A stretch of DNA of 64,000 bases, from assembly GCF_030445035.2 (NCBI RefSeq), contig NC_080701.1:20304798-20368797 (forward strand). Direction: 5' to 3'. The notes below the pieces were generated by a model that was not told where the DNA came from, made no database searches, and worked only from the letters and a program-made list of their open reading frames with translations. A program made the translations under genes and the position numbers. Source of the stretch: Dasypus novemcinctus (taxonomy: Eukaryota; Chordata; Mammalia; Cingulata; Dasypodidae). The first letter of the stretch is position 1, and each line of letters starts with the position of its first letter. Below are positions 34,589-45,645 of this stretch, one piece after another.

Positions 34589-36097
34589 CTGGACGCCAAG
34601 AAAAGTCCCCTGGCGCTGCTGGCCCAGACCTGCTCGCAGATCGGCAAGCCGGACCCGCCGCCCTCCTCCAAGCTCAACTCGGTGGCGGCGGCGGCCACTG
34701 CGCTGGGAGCGGAGAAGGAGCCCGGGCGCGCCGCCCCCGGCGCCGCCTCCGCCGCGGCGGCCCTCAAGCAGCTGGGGGACTCCCCGGCCGAGGACAAGTC
34801 CAGCTTCAAGCCCTACTCCAAGGGCGCCGGCGACTCCCGCAAAGACGGCGGCTCCTCCTCCGTGTCCTCCACCTCCTCGTCGTCCTCCGCGTCCCCGGGA
34901 GACAAGGCGGGCTTCAGGGCTCCCAGCGCCGCCTGCCCGCCCTTTCCCCCGCATGGAGCGCCGGTCTCGGCGTCCTCGTCCGCGTCCTCGCCCGGCGGCT
35001 CCCGGGGCGGCTCCCCGCACCACCCTGACTGCAAGAGCGGCGGCGCGGAGCTGGACAAGAAGGACCAGGAGCCCAAGGCCAGCCCGGAGCCCGCAGCCAT
35101 GAGTCGCGGGGGCGAGCCGGGAGCGCACGGCGGCGCCGAGCCCGGGGCGTCCGGGCGCAAGTCGGAGCCACCCTCGGCGTTGGTGGGGGCCGGCCACGTG
35201 GCGCCGGTGTCGCCCTACAAGCCCGGCCACTCGGTGTTCCCGCTGCCACCCTCCAGCATCGGCTACCACGGCTCCATCGTGGGCGCCTACGCCGGCTACC
35301 CGTCTCAGTTCGTGCCTGGCCTGGATCCCAGCAAGTCGGGCCTCGTGGGAGGCCAGCTGTCGGGGGGCCTGGGCCTGCCCCCCGGCAAGCCCCCCAGCTC
35401 CAGCCCCCTCACCGGGGCCTCCCCGCCCTCCTTCCTGCAGGGATTATGCCGGGACCCCTACTGCCTGGGAGGTTACCACAGCGCCTCGCACCTCGGCGGC
35501 TCCAGCTGCTCCACTTGCAGCGCGCACGACCCGGCCGGGCCCAGCCTGAAGGCGGGCGGCTACCCGCTGGTGTACCCGGGCCACCCGCTGCAGCCCGCCG
35601 CGCTCTCGTCCAGCGCCGCGCAGGCCGCGCTGCCCAGCCACCCGCTCTACACCTACGGCTTCATGCTGCAGAACGAACCGCTGCCGCACAGCTGCAACTG
35701 GGTGGCGGCCAGCGGCCCGTGCGACAAGCGCTTCGCCACCTCGGAGGAGCTGCTCAGCCACCTACGGACTCACACGGCCCTGCCGGGCGCCGAGAAACTT
35801 CTGGCCGCCTATCCCGGGGCGTCGGGCCTGGGCAGCGCCGCCGCCGCCGCCGCCGCGGCCGCCGCCTCCTGCCACCTGCACCTGCCCCCGCCCGCCGCCC
35901 CCGGCAGCCCCGGGTCGCTGTCTTTGCGGAGTCCACACACTTTGGGGCTAAGCCGATACCACCCCTACGGCAAGAGCCACTTATCCACAGCGGGGGGCCT
36001 GGCGGTGCCGTCCCTCCCCACAGCCGGACCCTACTACTCGCCATACGCGCTGTACGGACAGAGACTCGCGTCAGCCTCGGCGCTCGGATACCAGTAG
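34589..36097 (+). CDS. ZNF703: ZNF703 coding exon 2 (residues 79-580)
   Basis: Starts at LDAKK after the CCCGCAG acceptor. The Sp-type motif SPLALLAQTCSQIG is at 84-97. The FKPY Groucho-type motif is at 151-154. A long Ser/Pro/Gly-rich stretch follows, with the GYPSQFVPGLDPSKSGLVGG block near residue 315. One C2H2 finger lies at 447-473 with unusual spacing, C-X8-C-X12-H-X3-H (C447, C456, H469, H473); the long first loop is a family trait. An alanine run of about ten sits at 495-504. The C-terminus is SALGYQ, followed by TAG at 36095-36097. Open frames on the other strand and in other frames here are shadows. Confidence 0.95.
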   Translation: MDAKKSPLALLAQTCSQIGKPDPPPSSKLNSVAAAATALGAEKEPGRAAPGAASAAAALKQLGDSPAEDKSSFKPYSKGAGDSRKDGGSSSVSSTSSSSSASPGDKAGFRAPSAACPPFPPHGAPVSASSSASSPGGSRGGSPHHPDCKSGGAELDKKDQEPKASPEPAAMSRGGEPGAHGGAEPGASGRKSEPPSALVGAGHVAPVSPYKPGHSVFPLPPSSIGYHGSIVGAYAGYPSQFVPGLDPSKSGLVGGQLSGGLGLPPGKPPSSSPLTGASPPSFLQGLCRDPYCLGGYHSASHLGGSSCSTCSAHDPAGPSLKAGGYPLVYPGHPLQPAALSSSAAQAALPSHPLYTYGFMLQNEPLPHSCNWVAASGPCDKRFATSEELLSHLRTHTALPGAEKLLAAYPGASGLGSAAAAAAAAAASCHLHLPPPAAPGSPGSLSLRSPHTLGLSRYHPYGKSHLSTAGGLAVPSLPTAGPYYSPYALYGQRLASASALGYQ

Positions 36098-37430
36098 CTA
36101 CAGCTCTGCCTTCGTCCCCGGCCCGGGCCCGGGCGCCGCCGTCCCCGCCCAGCTGTCGCCGCTGCAGCCTCCACTACTGCTTGTCCTCCCGGGGTTCCCC
36201 GCCCAGATCCTCCCCACCGGACTGTGTATTTATTTACTATAATGTTAGCTTACAAGCTGGGAATATAAGTGCATTAACGGCCCACACGAGTCAATGGTAT
36301 GCAAAAAGTCTGTGTTCCCCCAAATAATAATATTAATCACGCGAATAACTCCATGATCCCCGCCCCTCTTCCTTTCTTTCATTTTATTTTCTTTCATTTT
36401 TTTTTTTTCTCTTTTCCGTAGGGATAAGTTTTAACCTTTCTTTTCTTTTTGGATTGGTTTGCTTTTAGGGGGAGGAGGGAGTATTGGGGTGCTTGGGTTC
36501 TTCTATTTGTTGTGTTTTTTTTCCCCCTTCCGGGAAGTTTCTTGCATGAGTCTTAACCTGTTCAAAGGACATTTCCCCTTTCTCCTTCATGCCCTCTCGT
36601 TTCCTTCCATTCGAGGTTCTGTTTTTCCTTTGTACAAGCAACAGAGAGGAGAGATTTTCTAGTCTCCCATTTGGGGAGGGGGGTGGCCACGTCGGTGACA
36701 GGAGATCTTGAGTTGTGCTGACCAGGAGCTGACCCCTTCCTGCAACCCTTTCCTGGTGCGTTCCCGGCCCACGCGGGTGGGGTCCCTGGTCTGGGCCCTG
36801 ACCCCCCAATTTAGAGCCTTGCTCCCCTACCTTGCTCTACCCACGAGAGCGTCCTGGCCCCACTAGCAGGCTCCTCGAAGCCAGGGGCCCAAAGAGCCTT
36901 TCCGTCCACTTCTACCCTCTGGGCCCCCTCCCAGCTCAACCGCCGGGTGGGCCCAGCGCCCACCGGTGGGGGCCCTGCAGGACTCATCCTACTCAATGAA
37001 AAGCCCTGGCAGGCCTCGCTGGTGAAACTTTGCTCTTTGTATTTTGCGAAGTGCTTTACAGTCCTTGTCCTCTCCGTTGTGGGGGCAGGGACCCCTCCCC
37101 CGGAGGTAGGGGCGGGGTCGGCGGTTCTGGCTAGATCCCTCCAAAGCAGACCAGTGGCAAGGTCAGAGTCAATGCAACCCCGTAGCCCCGCGAGGGGAAG
37201 GCCGGGGGGTCAGGGAGCACGCGGGTCGCAGCAGCCCCCCTCGCCCCCTCCCAGGCCTGACCCGGCGGAGTCCCCCAAGCTGGCCATGGGCTCCTGCAGT
37301 GACTGGGATGGATGGAAGGCCCCTGGGTCTTCTCCCCTCCCCTCCCCTCCCTCCCAGTCTTATGCAGCGCGGGGGCTGAGGGGCCCGTTCGGGATGAATA
37401 GAGCCCACCCTTGGTAAGACTTATTTTGTT
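36098..37430 (+). other. ZNF703: ZNF703 3' UTR
   Basis: The early part (36220-36350) is AT-rich with a TATTTATTTA element and an ATAATAATATTAATCA block, in contrast to the GC-rich coding region, and may be conserved. A pyrimidine-rich tract follows at 36360-36420. No open frame is supported. Confidence 0.7.
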
Positions 37431-37475
37431 AATAAATGGAATACTTGGCTATATTCGCACCGTGGCGTGTCTCTC
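37431..37475 (+). terminator. ZNF703: ZNF703 polyadenylation signal
   Basis: AATAAA at 37431-37436 is followed by a likely cleavage region near 37450 and a GT/T-rich downstream part (GTGGCGTGTCTCTCTC). No other canonical AATAAA lies in the 3' UTR before this one. Confidence 0.75.
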
Positions 37476-37739
37476 TCTTGCCTCGCCCACCGTCCCGCTT
37501 CCAGACACCTGAGCAGATGCCCATCTTTTATTCTTGTTTAAAATACCGTGTGGTTTCCCGCAGAGATTTCCGTCCAAGGACGGCTTGAATGCCTTTCCAC
37601 AGGAAAGGGGCGAGGGGAAAAAAAAAATTTTTTCTGCCAACGCACTACAAATACCATAAAACGACATTTATTATTTTTTTCCGCGGAGTTCTTTCGCTCG
37701 CAGCCTCACTTCAAAGGCCCTGACACCTCCTGAGGCTAG

Positions 37740-38640
37740 GGTGGAAGGTGCGTGTGACTGCGGATTTTCCTGTGGACCCAGATCCGAGGTGCAAGGGGCT
37801 GAGCCGGGAGCCTGCGGGTGCCAACCGACTGGCAGCGGCTACCGTGGCCCCGCCGCGGGGTGGGAGGACGAGGCGACGGGCCTCTCGCGCCACCTGGCGG
37901 CAGGACGGAGAGCGACAGGTGGAGGAAAACCGCCCCCGGCGCCAGCCCCGACGGCACCTTCCGCGCTCCGCTCTGCTCAGAAGGCGCAGGATTTCTCGGT
38001 CTTGCTTTTGTGGGGGTTTACCTCCTTTACCTGACAGTGCCTTTTCGACACCAAAGAGGAAATGCACCTTGCGAGTGGGGCGCTTGGCAAGGCTGGGGGG
38101 GGGCGGGGTCCTGTTGACCCGGTCACCTGCGCCCCGCAGGCTTCTCGGCGTGGATATCGGGTTTTGCTGGCGAAGGCGCGGCGATTACGCGGGACCTTGG
38201 AGCCACCCCGGGTCGCCAAGAGTCGGGCTCCGCGGGCTGGCTCGCCTGTTTCCTCGAGCCCGCACGGCTGACACTGGCGGCTGCATCCTCGGACAGGCGG
38301 GGAGACGTGGGGATGTCACTTATTGGGGTGGTGGGGGTGAGTCTTCGAGGCAGGGGGCGGCCACGGGAGGCGCGCTCGGAGGCCCGGCTTCACGGAGGCC
38401 ACGTCCCCTGGTGCAAACGGACCCCGCTCGCCAGTGGCGAGAGCGGGCCGGGCCCGCCGAGGCCCTCGGGCCCGCGCTGCGGGACGCCTGCGCCTCTGCC
38501 CCGCCGCCGCCCCGCACCCGCGGGCGCCTGGCCACCTGTTGAGCCACCTGGAGCGGGTCTCCCTTGCCCCCTCCTGGCCGCGCTTCTCTCCGACAGCCCC
38601 GTGCGGCCTGCAGAGGCTCTTGATCCTGGTTGGTGTTCAG
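37740..38640. promoter_or_regulatory. Second CpG-rich block, downstream of ZNF703
   Basis: CpG density rises again after a less dense 3' UTR. No gene is supported here. It may be a separate regulatory CpG island. Confidence 0.5.
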
Positions 38641-40269
38641 CTTTGCTTTTTCTGCGAGGAGTGCGATTAAGTAGCTCGTAGTCCTCCTGCTGCATACTTC
38701 TGGAGCGTCTGTCGATCGAGGTCGGCGGGGAAGGGGTAGGGGCTTTCTCTGCATGTGCGGTTTCAGTGGTCCAGAAACTGGCCTAGACCATCGCAGTTCC
38801 CCGGCCCAGCGGGTGGGTGGCCGCCTGGTTCTCACCCCAGCGCCCATCCTTCAGGACTCGGCGGGATGTCTGCAAAAAAAAATGTTTTGTGTTTTTGTTT
38901 TTCTTGGTTCCCAAATGTGTATCTCTGGGAAAAACTCATCTTTTCATCAGATCAGAAAACATCCGGATTCTTTTGCAGAAAATGTCAATGACAGCACCAT
39001 AAACCCCTGTGTGTGTCCCAGGGGAGGGACTTGGGCTGCTGGCGTCGCTGGCACCCGAGGAGACACGGGGCTGAAAGGGCTGAGAGCCTGCTGGGGTCTT
39101 CTGGGGAATGAACATTATCCGCTTTCTGAGCGTGCAAGTCAATCCGAATCTTTAAAAGACCTGAAATATGGAGACTGCTTTGCTCTTCTTTTTTTTCTTT
39201 TTCCTATTTTGCTTGCTCTTTTCTTTCTTGTCTTCCTCCAGTACTCTTTCCTTCAGATACTTCCGGTTTGGTTTGGTGTTCAAGGCTTGCTAAAATTGCT
39301 GGTACAGCTCCCTCTGCAGGGCACTTAAACTTTTCTCTGTTCTGGGTCTTTCCAGATCTTCCTAGGGACTGGAGAAAAAGCAAGAGACTCATCTCCCCTG
39401 ACTGGCTAATTCTCCGTATACCAAAAGCAACTTTTCTAATAGCTGCTTGGGCTTACACCTCGGGCGTGAGAACGTGGCTTAGGAAATTCTCTGCCGAGTT
39501 TCCCTCTGAGGCCTGAGACCGATGCTGTTGGCCAGGTTGGAAGAAGCTGGCCCAGCTCCAGGTGTGACACCAAAGGGCACAGGATGTAGTCTGGAGTGTC
39601 CGCTTCTTAACCTGAAATGTCAGCTTGCCCCACTGGTAAATCGGTGACCGAGAAATGTGCCTGCCTGAATTAGCTGGTGGCGAGTTGGCTACGTCCAGTA
39701 GCTTAATTCTCGCTGAACAAAACTGCCATTTAAATAGAGGTGGTACTCCGCCACCAACTGCCCCTGTGCATAATTAAGTCATCCAGCAACTCTTTCTTTG
39801 AGCATCACCTCTACCTCCTGTTTGCCCACCTCCCTCTCTTCCTAGCCCTCCTTCCCCTGCTTCCTCCTAACCTCTCGGGGGCGGGCGCCAGGAATGGGGC
39901 CCTGTTCCCAAGGCAGCAGGAGGGGTGGAAGGCACAGGGCTGGAACTCGAGACACTGGACGTTCCTGGCTCCAGGTCCAGTTTTCACACCTCTTGCCTGG
40001 TTATTTTTGTGGCCTTGTGGGCAGCAGTGGGAGGAAGGGAGGGGGAGAGGGGAGGGGGGAGGAGATTCAGGTCTGACTCCTAAGAGGAGTGGTGTGAAGT
40101 TTGAACTTCCCAGCGATGGACCCACCAACCCATCTCCCAGGAGCCCCGCGGCCCACGTGGGAGGCAGGGGGCCCTTCGCCATCTTGAGGCAGCCCGGATT
40201 GCCTCCCCCTGCCCAGCATTCTGTGATCTCAACCCGTGAACTAGCCCCTCCCGATGCACGGCTGGGTAC
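38641..40269. other. Intergenic DNA 3' of ZNF703
   Basis: No gene, RNA or named repeat seen. Open frames on both strands are short. Confidence 0.35.
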
Positions 40270-41065
40270 CGTGGAATTCATCTTACGATAATCCCGGGGC
40301 TCTGCGCTTTATGAATCATTTGCAGGGGGGGGGGGGGGAGCTGCACTCCGCTTTTCTGTTTGATTTGATTCCATCCTGTCTTTTTGCAAAATAGATGGTT
40401 GAGTGCATCCGATAATGTATGGTTTAATTTGGAGCACTATGGGTTTGAATTACCATTTTCATAATGTGCTGTGCATTAATGTGTTACATCATTTATAAAG
40501 AGGAATGTGCTGGCTTTCCAACTTTTCTCCTGAAAGCCAAAGTCACCGAAAGGAAGCAAAGCCAAAGCACAAGCACCCACCTTCTTACCTCTTCCGGGGA
40601 AACCTCTGCCTCCCCGACCCTGGTTCCGTCTACCAAAGCTCCTAAACCCCGACATGAGGCTTTTGTAGTCACATGATGCAGGTGGGTGTCGAGGTTTGGG
40701 GAGACCTTGCCCTTGGCTGCCCAGGAGCCTGTCAGTGGCAGGACAAAGCTCCCCCTCATTATTGCATAACAACAGCTTTGCAGCCAGCCCCCGCTTGCTT
40801 GCGCGGACCTCCAGTGGATGGCTCTCGGTCCACCCTGATCCCGGCGCTGCCTCCCCAATGGCTGTAATAACACCAGCTGTCTGTTACTCAAACTCTGGCT
40901 GAGGAGGAAAAAGCACTGATTATCCAAATACAGTCATTAAAGGGGAAATGTGTTTTTAGGACTGTCAGAGTGATTAATGAGGGCTAGCCGTCTTTGCAAA
41001 TGCACTTGTTTAGTCTAACTGGCAGCTTCTATTTTCCTATTGATTTATTGCAGCCGTTGCCGGGC
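40270..41065. promoter_or_regulatory. Candidate enhancer region with a TALE-HOX type site
   Basis: Repeat-free and rich in AT cores (40280-40500, 40860-41050). At 40962-40980 CTGTCAG is followed after two bases by TGATTAATGA, then an octamer-like TTTGCAAAT at 40993 and a TGATTTAT at 41041. The composite site also occurs at 50.76 and 57.95 kb. Its function is inferred. Confidence 0.45.
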
Positions 41066-42510
41066 CTTGGTGTGTGCGAAGTCAGGGCACTTCACAACTG
41101 CGCCCTGTTTCAACAGGAAAAGCCTGCACCGCTTTGTCCGGGAGGGAGGGAGCAGCCTAAAGCCTCTCCCTTCAGCCCCGTCTCCAGGGGCCCCGACCAA
41201 CAAAGACGACATTAAAAACCTGCAGCCCGGAGAGGGAAGGAAACTGCCTCCCTCAGTGGTCCCAGGTCCCTCCGTTCCAAGGTCAGTTGGGACACAGTGG
41301 CCACCCCCACACACACACAAAGCTTGCCCTATTGTGAACTCAGCGTGCCCACATTTTCTCCTTTAGGGTTCCCCCGATACAGGGAGGGCACCCAGCAGAG
41401 AAGGAGGAAAGGGAGTGACTGGGGAGGCAAGGCAGGGGTAGAACTGAGTTAGCCCCCACAGTCCAGGGGAGGGGACAAGGGCAGAGGGTTGGCAGTCAAT
41501 TGATAGAGACGCACCACTGGCCTTGACTTTGAAAGAGGTGGGGGGGCCACAAAAGTGAGATCTACTTCCTTCCACATGTACATATCACTTAGTTGAAAAA
41601 TGATGTATTTCATGTCCAAAATAGAGAAATGGCAGCTTGAAAATAGAGTCCTGTAAGTATTTTGGGGATTTATACTTTTTAGGCCGTCTATCAGCAAAGC
41701 AAACAGATTGTACAGAATTCCTGTTACATGCCCAGCACAATACTGGAGGCCTTGAGATACAGAAGAAATTCAGACAAAACTCCCACCGGGTTTACTGAGG
41801 GGAGACAAGATATGCCCATGAGACAGGGACACAGCATTATGTCTAGCTGCACTTAGGCCGACCTAATCAAGTGCTACGTCCTAGGGTGGCAGACGCGGAG
41901 AAGAGGGCAGGGTATAATAAGGTGCTAATTGTGTGGATCAGATGGTGGAGCTGCAGGAGCTGGCAGAGGGAGCACTGGCTGGGGCTGATGTTGGGGGCCT
42001 TCCTACGGGAGCGCCAATCTGGTGGGAGGCTCCCCAGTTCCTCCTAGGTGCGCCCTCTTTTGAAGGGTAAAAGATGGATGAACCCTCCATTCCACAGTGG
42101 AGGAGGGCTGGACCTTGCGCCCCTGCACCAGTAATTTCTCCTTCAAAGGCAGATCAAAACTCAGGCTTCACAACATATGCAACGCTTCTAAGTTTCCTTC
42201 GACCCGCCTTCTCCCGATGAGCCTGCACTGTCATTCCGGGGGTGGTGGCAGCTTGTACTTCTTCCTAAATAAAGTGCCTTTCCCGGTTTTCCAAGGGTGG
42301 TGGCCTAACACCAGCATTATCATCACTTCCTAAAACAGGAGAAGTTGCCAGTGGGGTTTTTGGCCCAAAGATGAGCCGGGAAACCTTTCTGTTATGTGAA
42401 AAGAAGTTGAACCTGCGGCTGAGAGAAAAGGAGGCGACTGTGTTTTGTACTCTGCACTCTGATGAACTTGAGAACTGTCTTGGAAAATCCAGACCAACTA
42501 GTCATTATAC
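41066..42510. other. Intergenic DNA, nothing recognised
   Basis: A CA-rich tract near 41305-41320. No gene or named repeat, though 41700-41950 may be a decayed one. Confidence 0.3.
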
Positions 42511-42515
42511 ATAGA

Positions 42516-42690
42516 GTAGAAAAAGCCCTGAAATGGGAGTCAGGCAACCTGGGATTTGATCTGACTCTGAAACTTAATTGCTGTGTGACCTTGAGCAAGT
42601 CACTTTATCCTACTGAGCCTTTTTTCCCCATTTCTATCATGAAGTTGCGGGCCATATAATCTTAAGGTCCTTTCTAACTGGAATGTGTAT
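42516..42690 (+). repeat. MIR-type SINE relic
   Basis: 'gggagtcaggcaacctggg' then 'ctgtgtgaccttgagcaagtc' is the MIR core text. Confidence 0.65.
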
Positions 42691-43555
42691 GAATTTATAA
42701 AATGCTCACAGAGTTAAGCTTTATGATGACAAGAATTGGTTAGGATACCCTGTCACTAACCCCAATCTCACTACCCACCTGCCCTGTCAAAGACAATTCT
42801 AAAATTCCTTTCAGGATAGTAAATGTGGAAGATCCAGAAGAAGAAACCTCATGACTTCATCTCACAGAGGGAGAGGAAAATCCAAGGGTATCATAATGCG
42901 GAATTTTTGACCCAAAGAGCTGACTCACAAAAAATGATTAAAATTTTTAAAAAATCTGATGAAATGCTGAGTAGAGGGTGATGTAAGTATTTCAGAGACT
43001 GCTTGAGGTGCTTACATGGGTTAGAAATTATGTTTAAAATAAGTTTGAGAACCCTATGAGGTTAAACCAAAGTCGACAAAAAGAATCAAATTTTCCATGG
43101 CCAATGGCCAGTTTTTTTTTTTTTGGAAAAGGGGACTGGCAAGATGAGAACTAAAAAGCAGAGAAAAATCAAGCCATGGTGGGAGCACCGCTGCACTGAA
43201 TGGGCAGTGGGTACCTCTGCAGCTCTTTGGAATATAAAATAAAATGACCCTTCTGGAGTTTAAATCAGAGCCAGATTTAGAATGGAAACAACAATTTGGA
43301 AAACATCACTGCATTCTCCGCCACATCCTGTTTGCTCTCCTGGGCGTGGGTGTGTGGACATGCAAGTGTACCTGTGTGTTATATGTGGGTCTGTACCTCG
43401 TCCACGGAGGAAAATGGCATGACAGTGCTCTGCCTTCTTACTTTTGACAACTTCGAATGGGGGATCCATCAAACAAACATGCAACAGTGGGCCAGGCCCA
43501 CCCTAGGCACCTCCCATAACATCATTTTGTGTGTGCCATGTCCCAGTTTTTCGTA
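42691..43555. other. Intergenic DNA, nothing recognised
   Basis: No gene or named repeat. Confidence 0.35.
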
Positions 43556-43690
43556 ATATATGCTGGGCATTTAATTCTTACAACAAACCTCCAGTTCCCT
43601 TTGATGAGAAAACGGAAATTTGGAGAGGTTAAGCTAATGGACCAAAATCTCACAAAGAGCTGTGAAGCCAGCAATTTAACATAGTTATTA
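43556..43690 (-). repeat. MIR SINE relic (minus strand)
   Basis: 'gatgagaaaacggaaatttgg' then 'aggttaagctaatggacc' resembles the reversed MIR. Confidence 0.5.
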
Positions 43691-43899
43691 CTATAAAATT
43701 CTTTGCACTAAGCCAAGCAACTTCAGCTTTTATATCTAGATGGGCCTGGATGCTACAGATGGACAGAATAAGGGGACCTGTCCCACCAAAAAGCTTTGGC
43801 CAATGTGCCTACATGTGCTGGGACTATATGATTCAAATTGCATCGGTCCTGCCCCATCCTTCCAGGAGCTGAGATGCTGGTCAATGCAGTGGATTCAAC

Positions 43900-44030
43900 T
43901 CATTCAGAAAATATTTAGAGTACCCACTACATACTAGGTACTATGAATTTAAAAGATGAGGCCTTGCCTCAAAGAGCTGACAGCCTATAAGAAGTCAGAT
44001 GTGTAAGCTTTATGATGTAATGTCCTAAGG
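43900..44030 (-). repeat. L2 3'-end relic (minus strand)
   Basis: 'ttcagaaaatatttagagtacccactacatactagg' is the reverse of the L2 end ('gtaggtgctcaataaatatttg'). Confidence 0.55.
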
Positions 44031-44039
44031 GCTCTATTC

Positions 44040-44640
44040 ATGCTATTGATTTAGTCAGTATGCGCTAGGTTATGCTGTGGTAACAAATTAGCCCCCAAAT
44101 CTCCTTGACTTAGCACAACAAAGGTTTATTTTTCATTCACACTGCATATCCATCTGTTGACAGGCATCTCTATATTAACCAGAGTTCAATCAGTGAAGCA
44201 TAACCAGTGATACAGTAAGACATTTATTAGAAGTCATTGGCTTACGCAATCATGGTGACTAGCTAAGCATGTCCAAAGTCTGCAGGGCAGGCAGTCAGGA
44301 AGAGAAGCTCACAAGCAGGCTGCAACTCTACTGACATGAGCTGTTTGGAGCCTCTGAGCACAGTGAAGACCTAAGTCCTTTTTTAAAGGGCTTGCCTGAT
44401 TAGGTCAGGCCCACCCAGGAAAATGTCCCTTTTGAACTGGTTAAAATCAACTGATTAGAGTCATTCATCACATCTGCGAAACTCATTCATAGAAGTACCT
44501 AGATTAGCATTTGATTAAATAACTAGAAACTCTAGTTCAGCATAGCCAAGTGGATATATCCAAAAGCATCGCATACTATTCAACATAATCAATCCAGACC
44601 ATGGCCTGACACAGGACCATCATCAGTTATCACAGCAGAA
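44040..44640. repeat. Probable ancient repeat relics, class uncertain
   Basis: 'aacacaacaaaggtttattt' (44113) and 'gattaggtcaggcccaccc' (44398) are phrases seen in old mammalian interspersed repeats, possibly LTR or DNA-transposon relics. I cannot name the family. Confidence 0.4.
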
Positions 44641-45440
44641 GAAGAGCTGGAGGGTCTGGCACCAACAGTTATTAATACATGTTCAAGGCCAAAAATGAAG
44701 TGTCACTTCAGCCTGTTCTCCACTGGCCAGAACTGGTCACGTGGTCTTTCCTTACTGCAAGGGCAGGGGTGCCCCAAAAGAGAGGAGACTGGATATAGGT
44801 CTACCACTGGTGTAGGCTGGGGTGCACTGGCCAGCTCCCAGCCTGTCCTCACCCCTGCTCCTTTCAATACAGAGGGAAACCGAGTTTGCGGTAAGATGAA
44901 GGCACCGAGGGTCCTCCCGAGGTTCACACCGTGATTATGGCAGGAGTGAGAACAAGAACGCACCCCAGCTCACCTCCAATGGAAGCGCCTTCCAAAGCCC
45001 CTGAGCCCTTTTTACCTGGAGGAAGTCTCCACTTGGAATTGTGGGAACCACAGTTGCCTCTGGAGATGGAATGCCGTAGCCAGACAAGGCTGGCTGCACT
45101 AAGGTTAGGGCACTAGGCTCAGGACTGTGAGACCCTAAGATCCCTGACCTTCTGTATACCTTGTCGTGCTGAGGTCTCCACCTGGTGGCTCACAAAGCAC
45201 CAGCCATCTGAGCACTGGGGCAGCCTAGTAACATCCCCACCCCCACCCCACCCGCACCCAGGAGGACAGGAACCTTTGAGGAATTAGACGCTAACCAGGC
45301 TTGACCTGTGAAACACGCCAAAAGCTAAAGATTGGTCAAAGTGACCATGATGAGTGGTGACTGACCAACAAGTGCCTTCACAGAAAGTGCTCTAAGTTCA
45401 CGTGACAAGGTCTGGGCGTCAGGGACCAGACATGCTCCTT
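44641..45440. other. Intergenic DNA, nothing recognised
   Basis: No gene or named repeat. Confidence 0.35.
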
Positions 45441-45444
45441 TTTC

Positions 45445-45645
45445 CTTTAACATTTACCAGGTACTCCATGGGCCAGGCACTGTGCTGTGCACTTTGCATA
45501 CACGGTTTCATTGCATCCTCACAGCAACCTCGTGCGGTAAGTCCTGTGACTGAACACATTTTGCAGGTAAGTAACCTGCCCAAGGTCACAAAGCCAGTAG
45601 GTGGTGGTGACAACTTCCCTACCAAGTCTGATTCCAAAACCTTTT
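45445..45645 (-). repeat. MIR SINE relic (minus strand)
   Basis: 'gggccaggcactgtgctg', 'tttcattgcatcctcacagc' and 'cccaaggtcacaaagccagt' are the reversed MIR text. Confidence 0.75.

Larger units (their letters stand above)
31980..36200. promoter_or_regulatory. CpG island of ZNF703
   Basis: CpG dinucleotides are dense from about 31980 through exon 2, and the rest of the window is CpG-poor. Long open frames on both strands are a consequence of the GC content. Confidence 0.85.
33300..37455 (+). other. ZNF703: ZNF703 transcription unit (two exons)
   Basis: Exon 1 holds the 5' UTR and residues 1-78. The single intron is 33697-34588 (892 nt, GTCAGT donor, CCCGCAG acceptor). Exon 2 holds the rest of the coding region and a 3' UTR of about 1.35 kb ending after AATAAA at 37431. 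The compact layout is that of NET-family genes. The 5' end is approximate. Confidence 0.75.

Noticed and set aside
34129-36327. Alternative-frame plus-strand frames over ZNF703 (299 and 293 codons)
   Set aside because: They are out-of-frame readings of the real coding exon; the true frame has the family domains.
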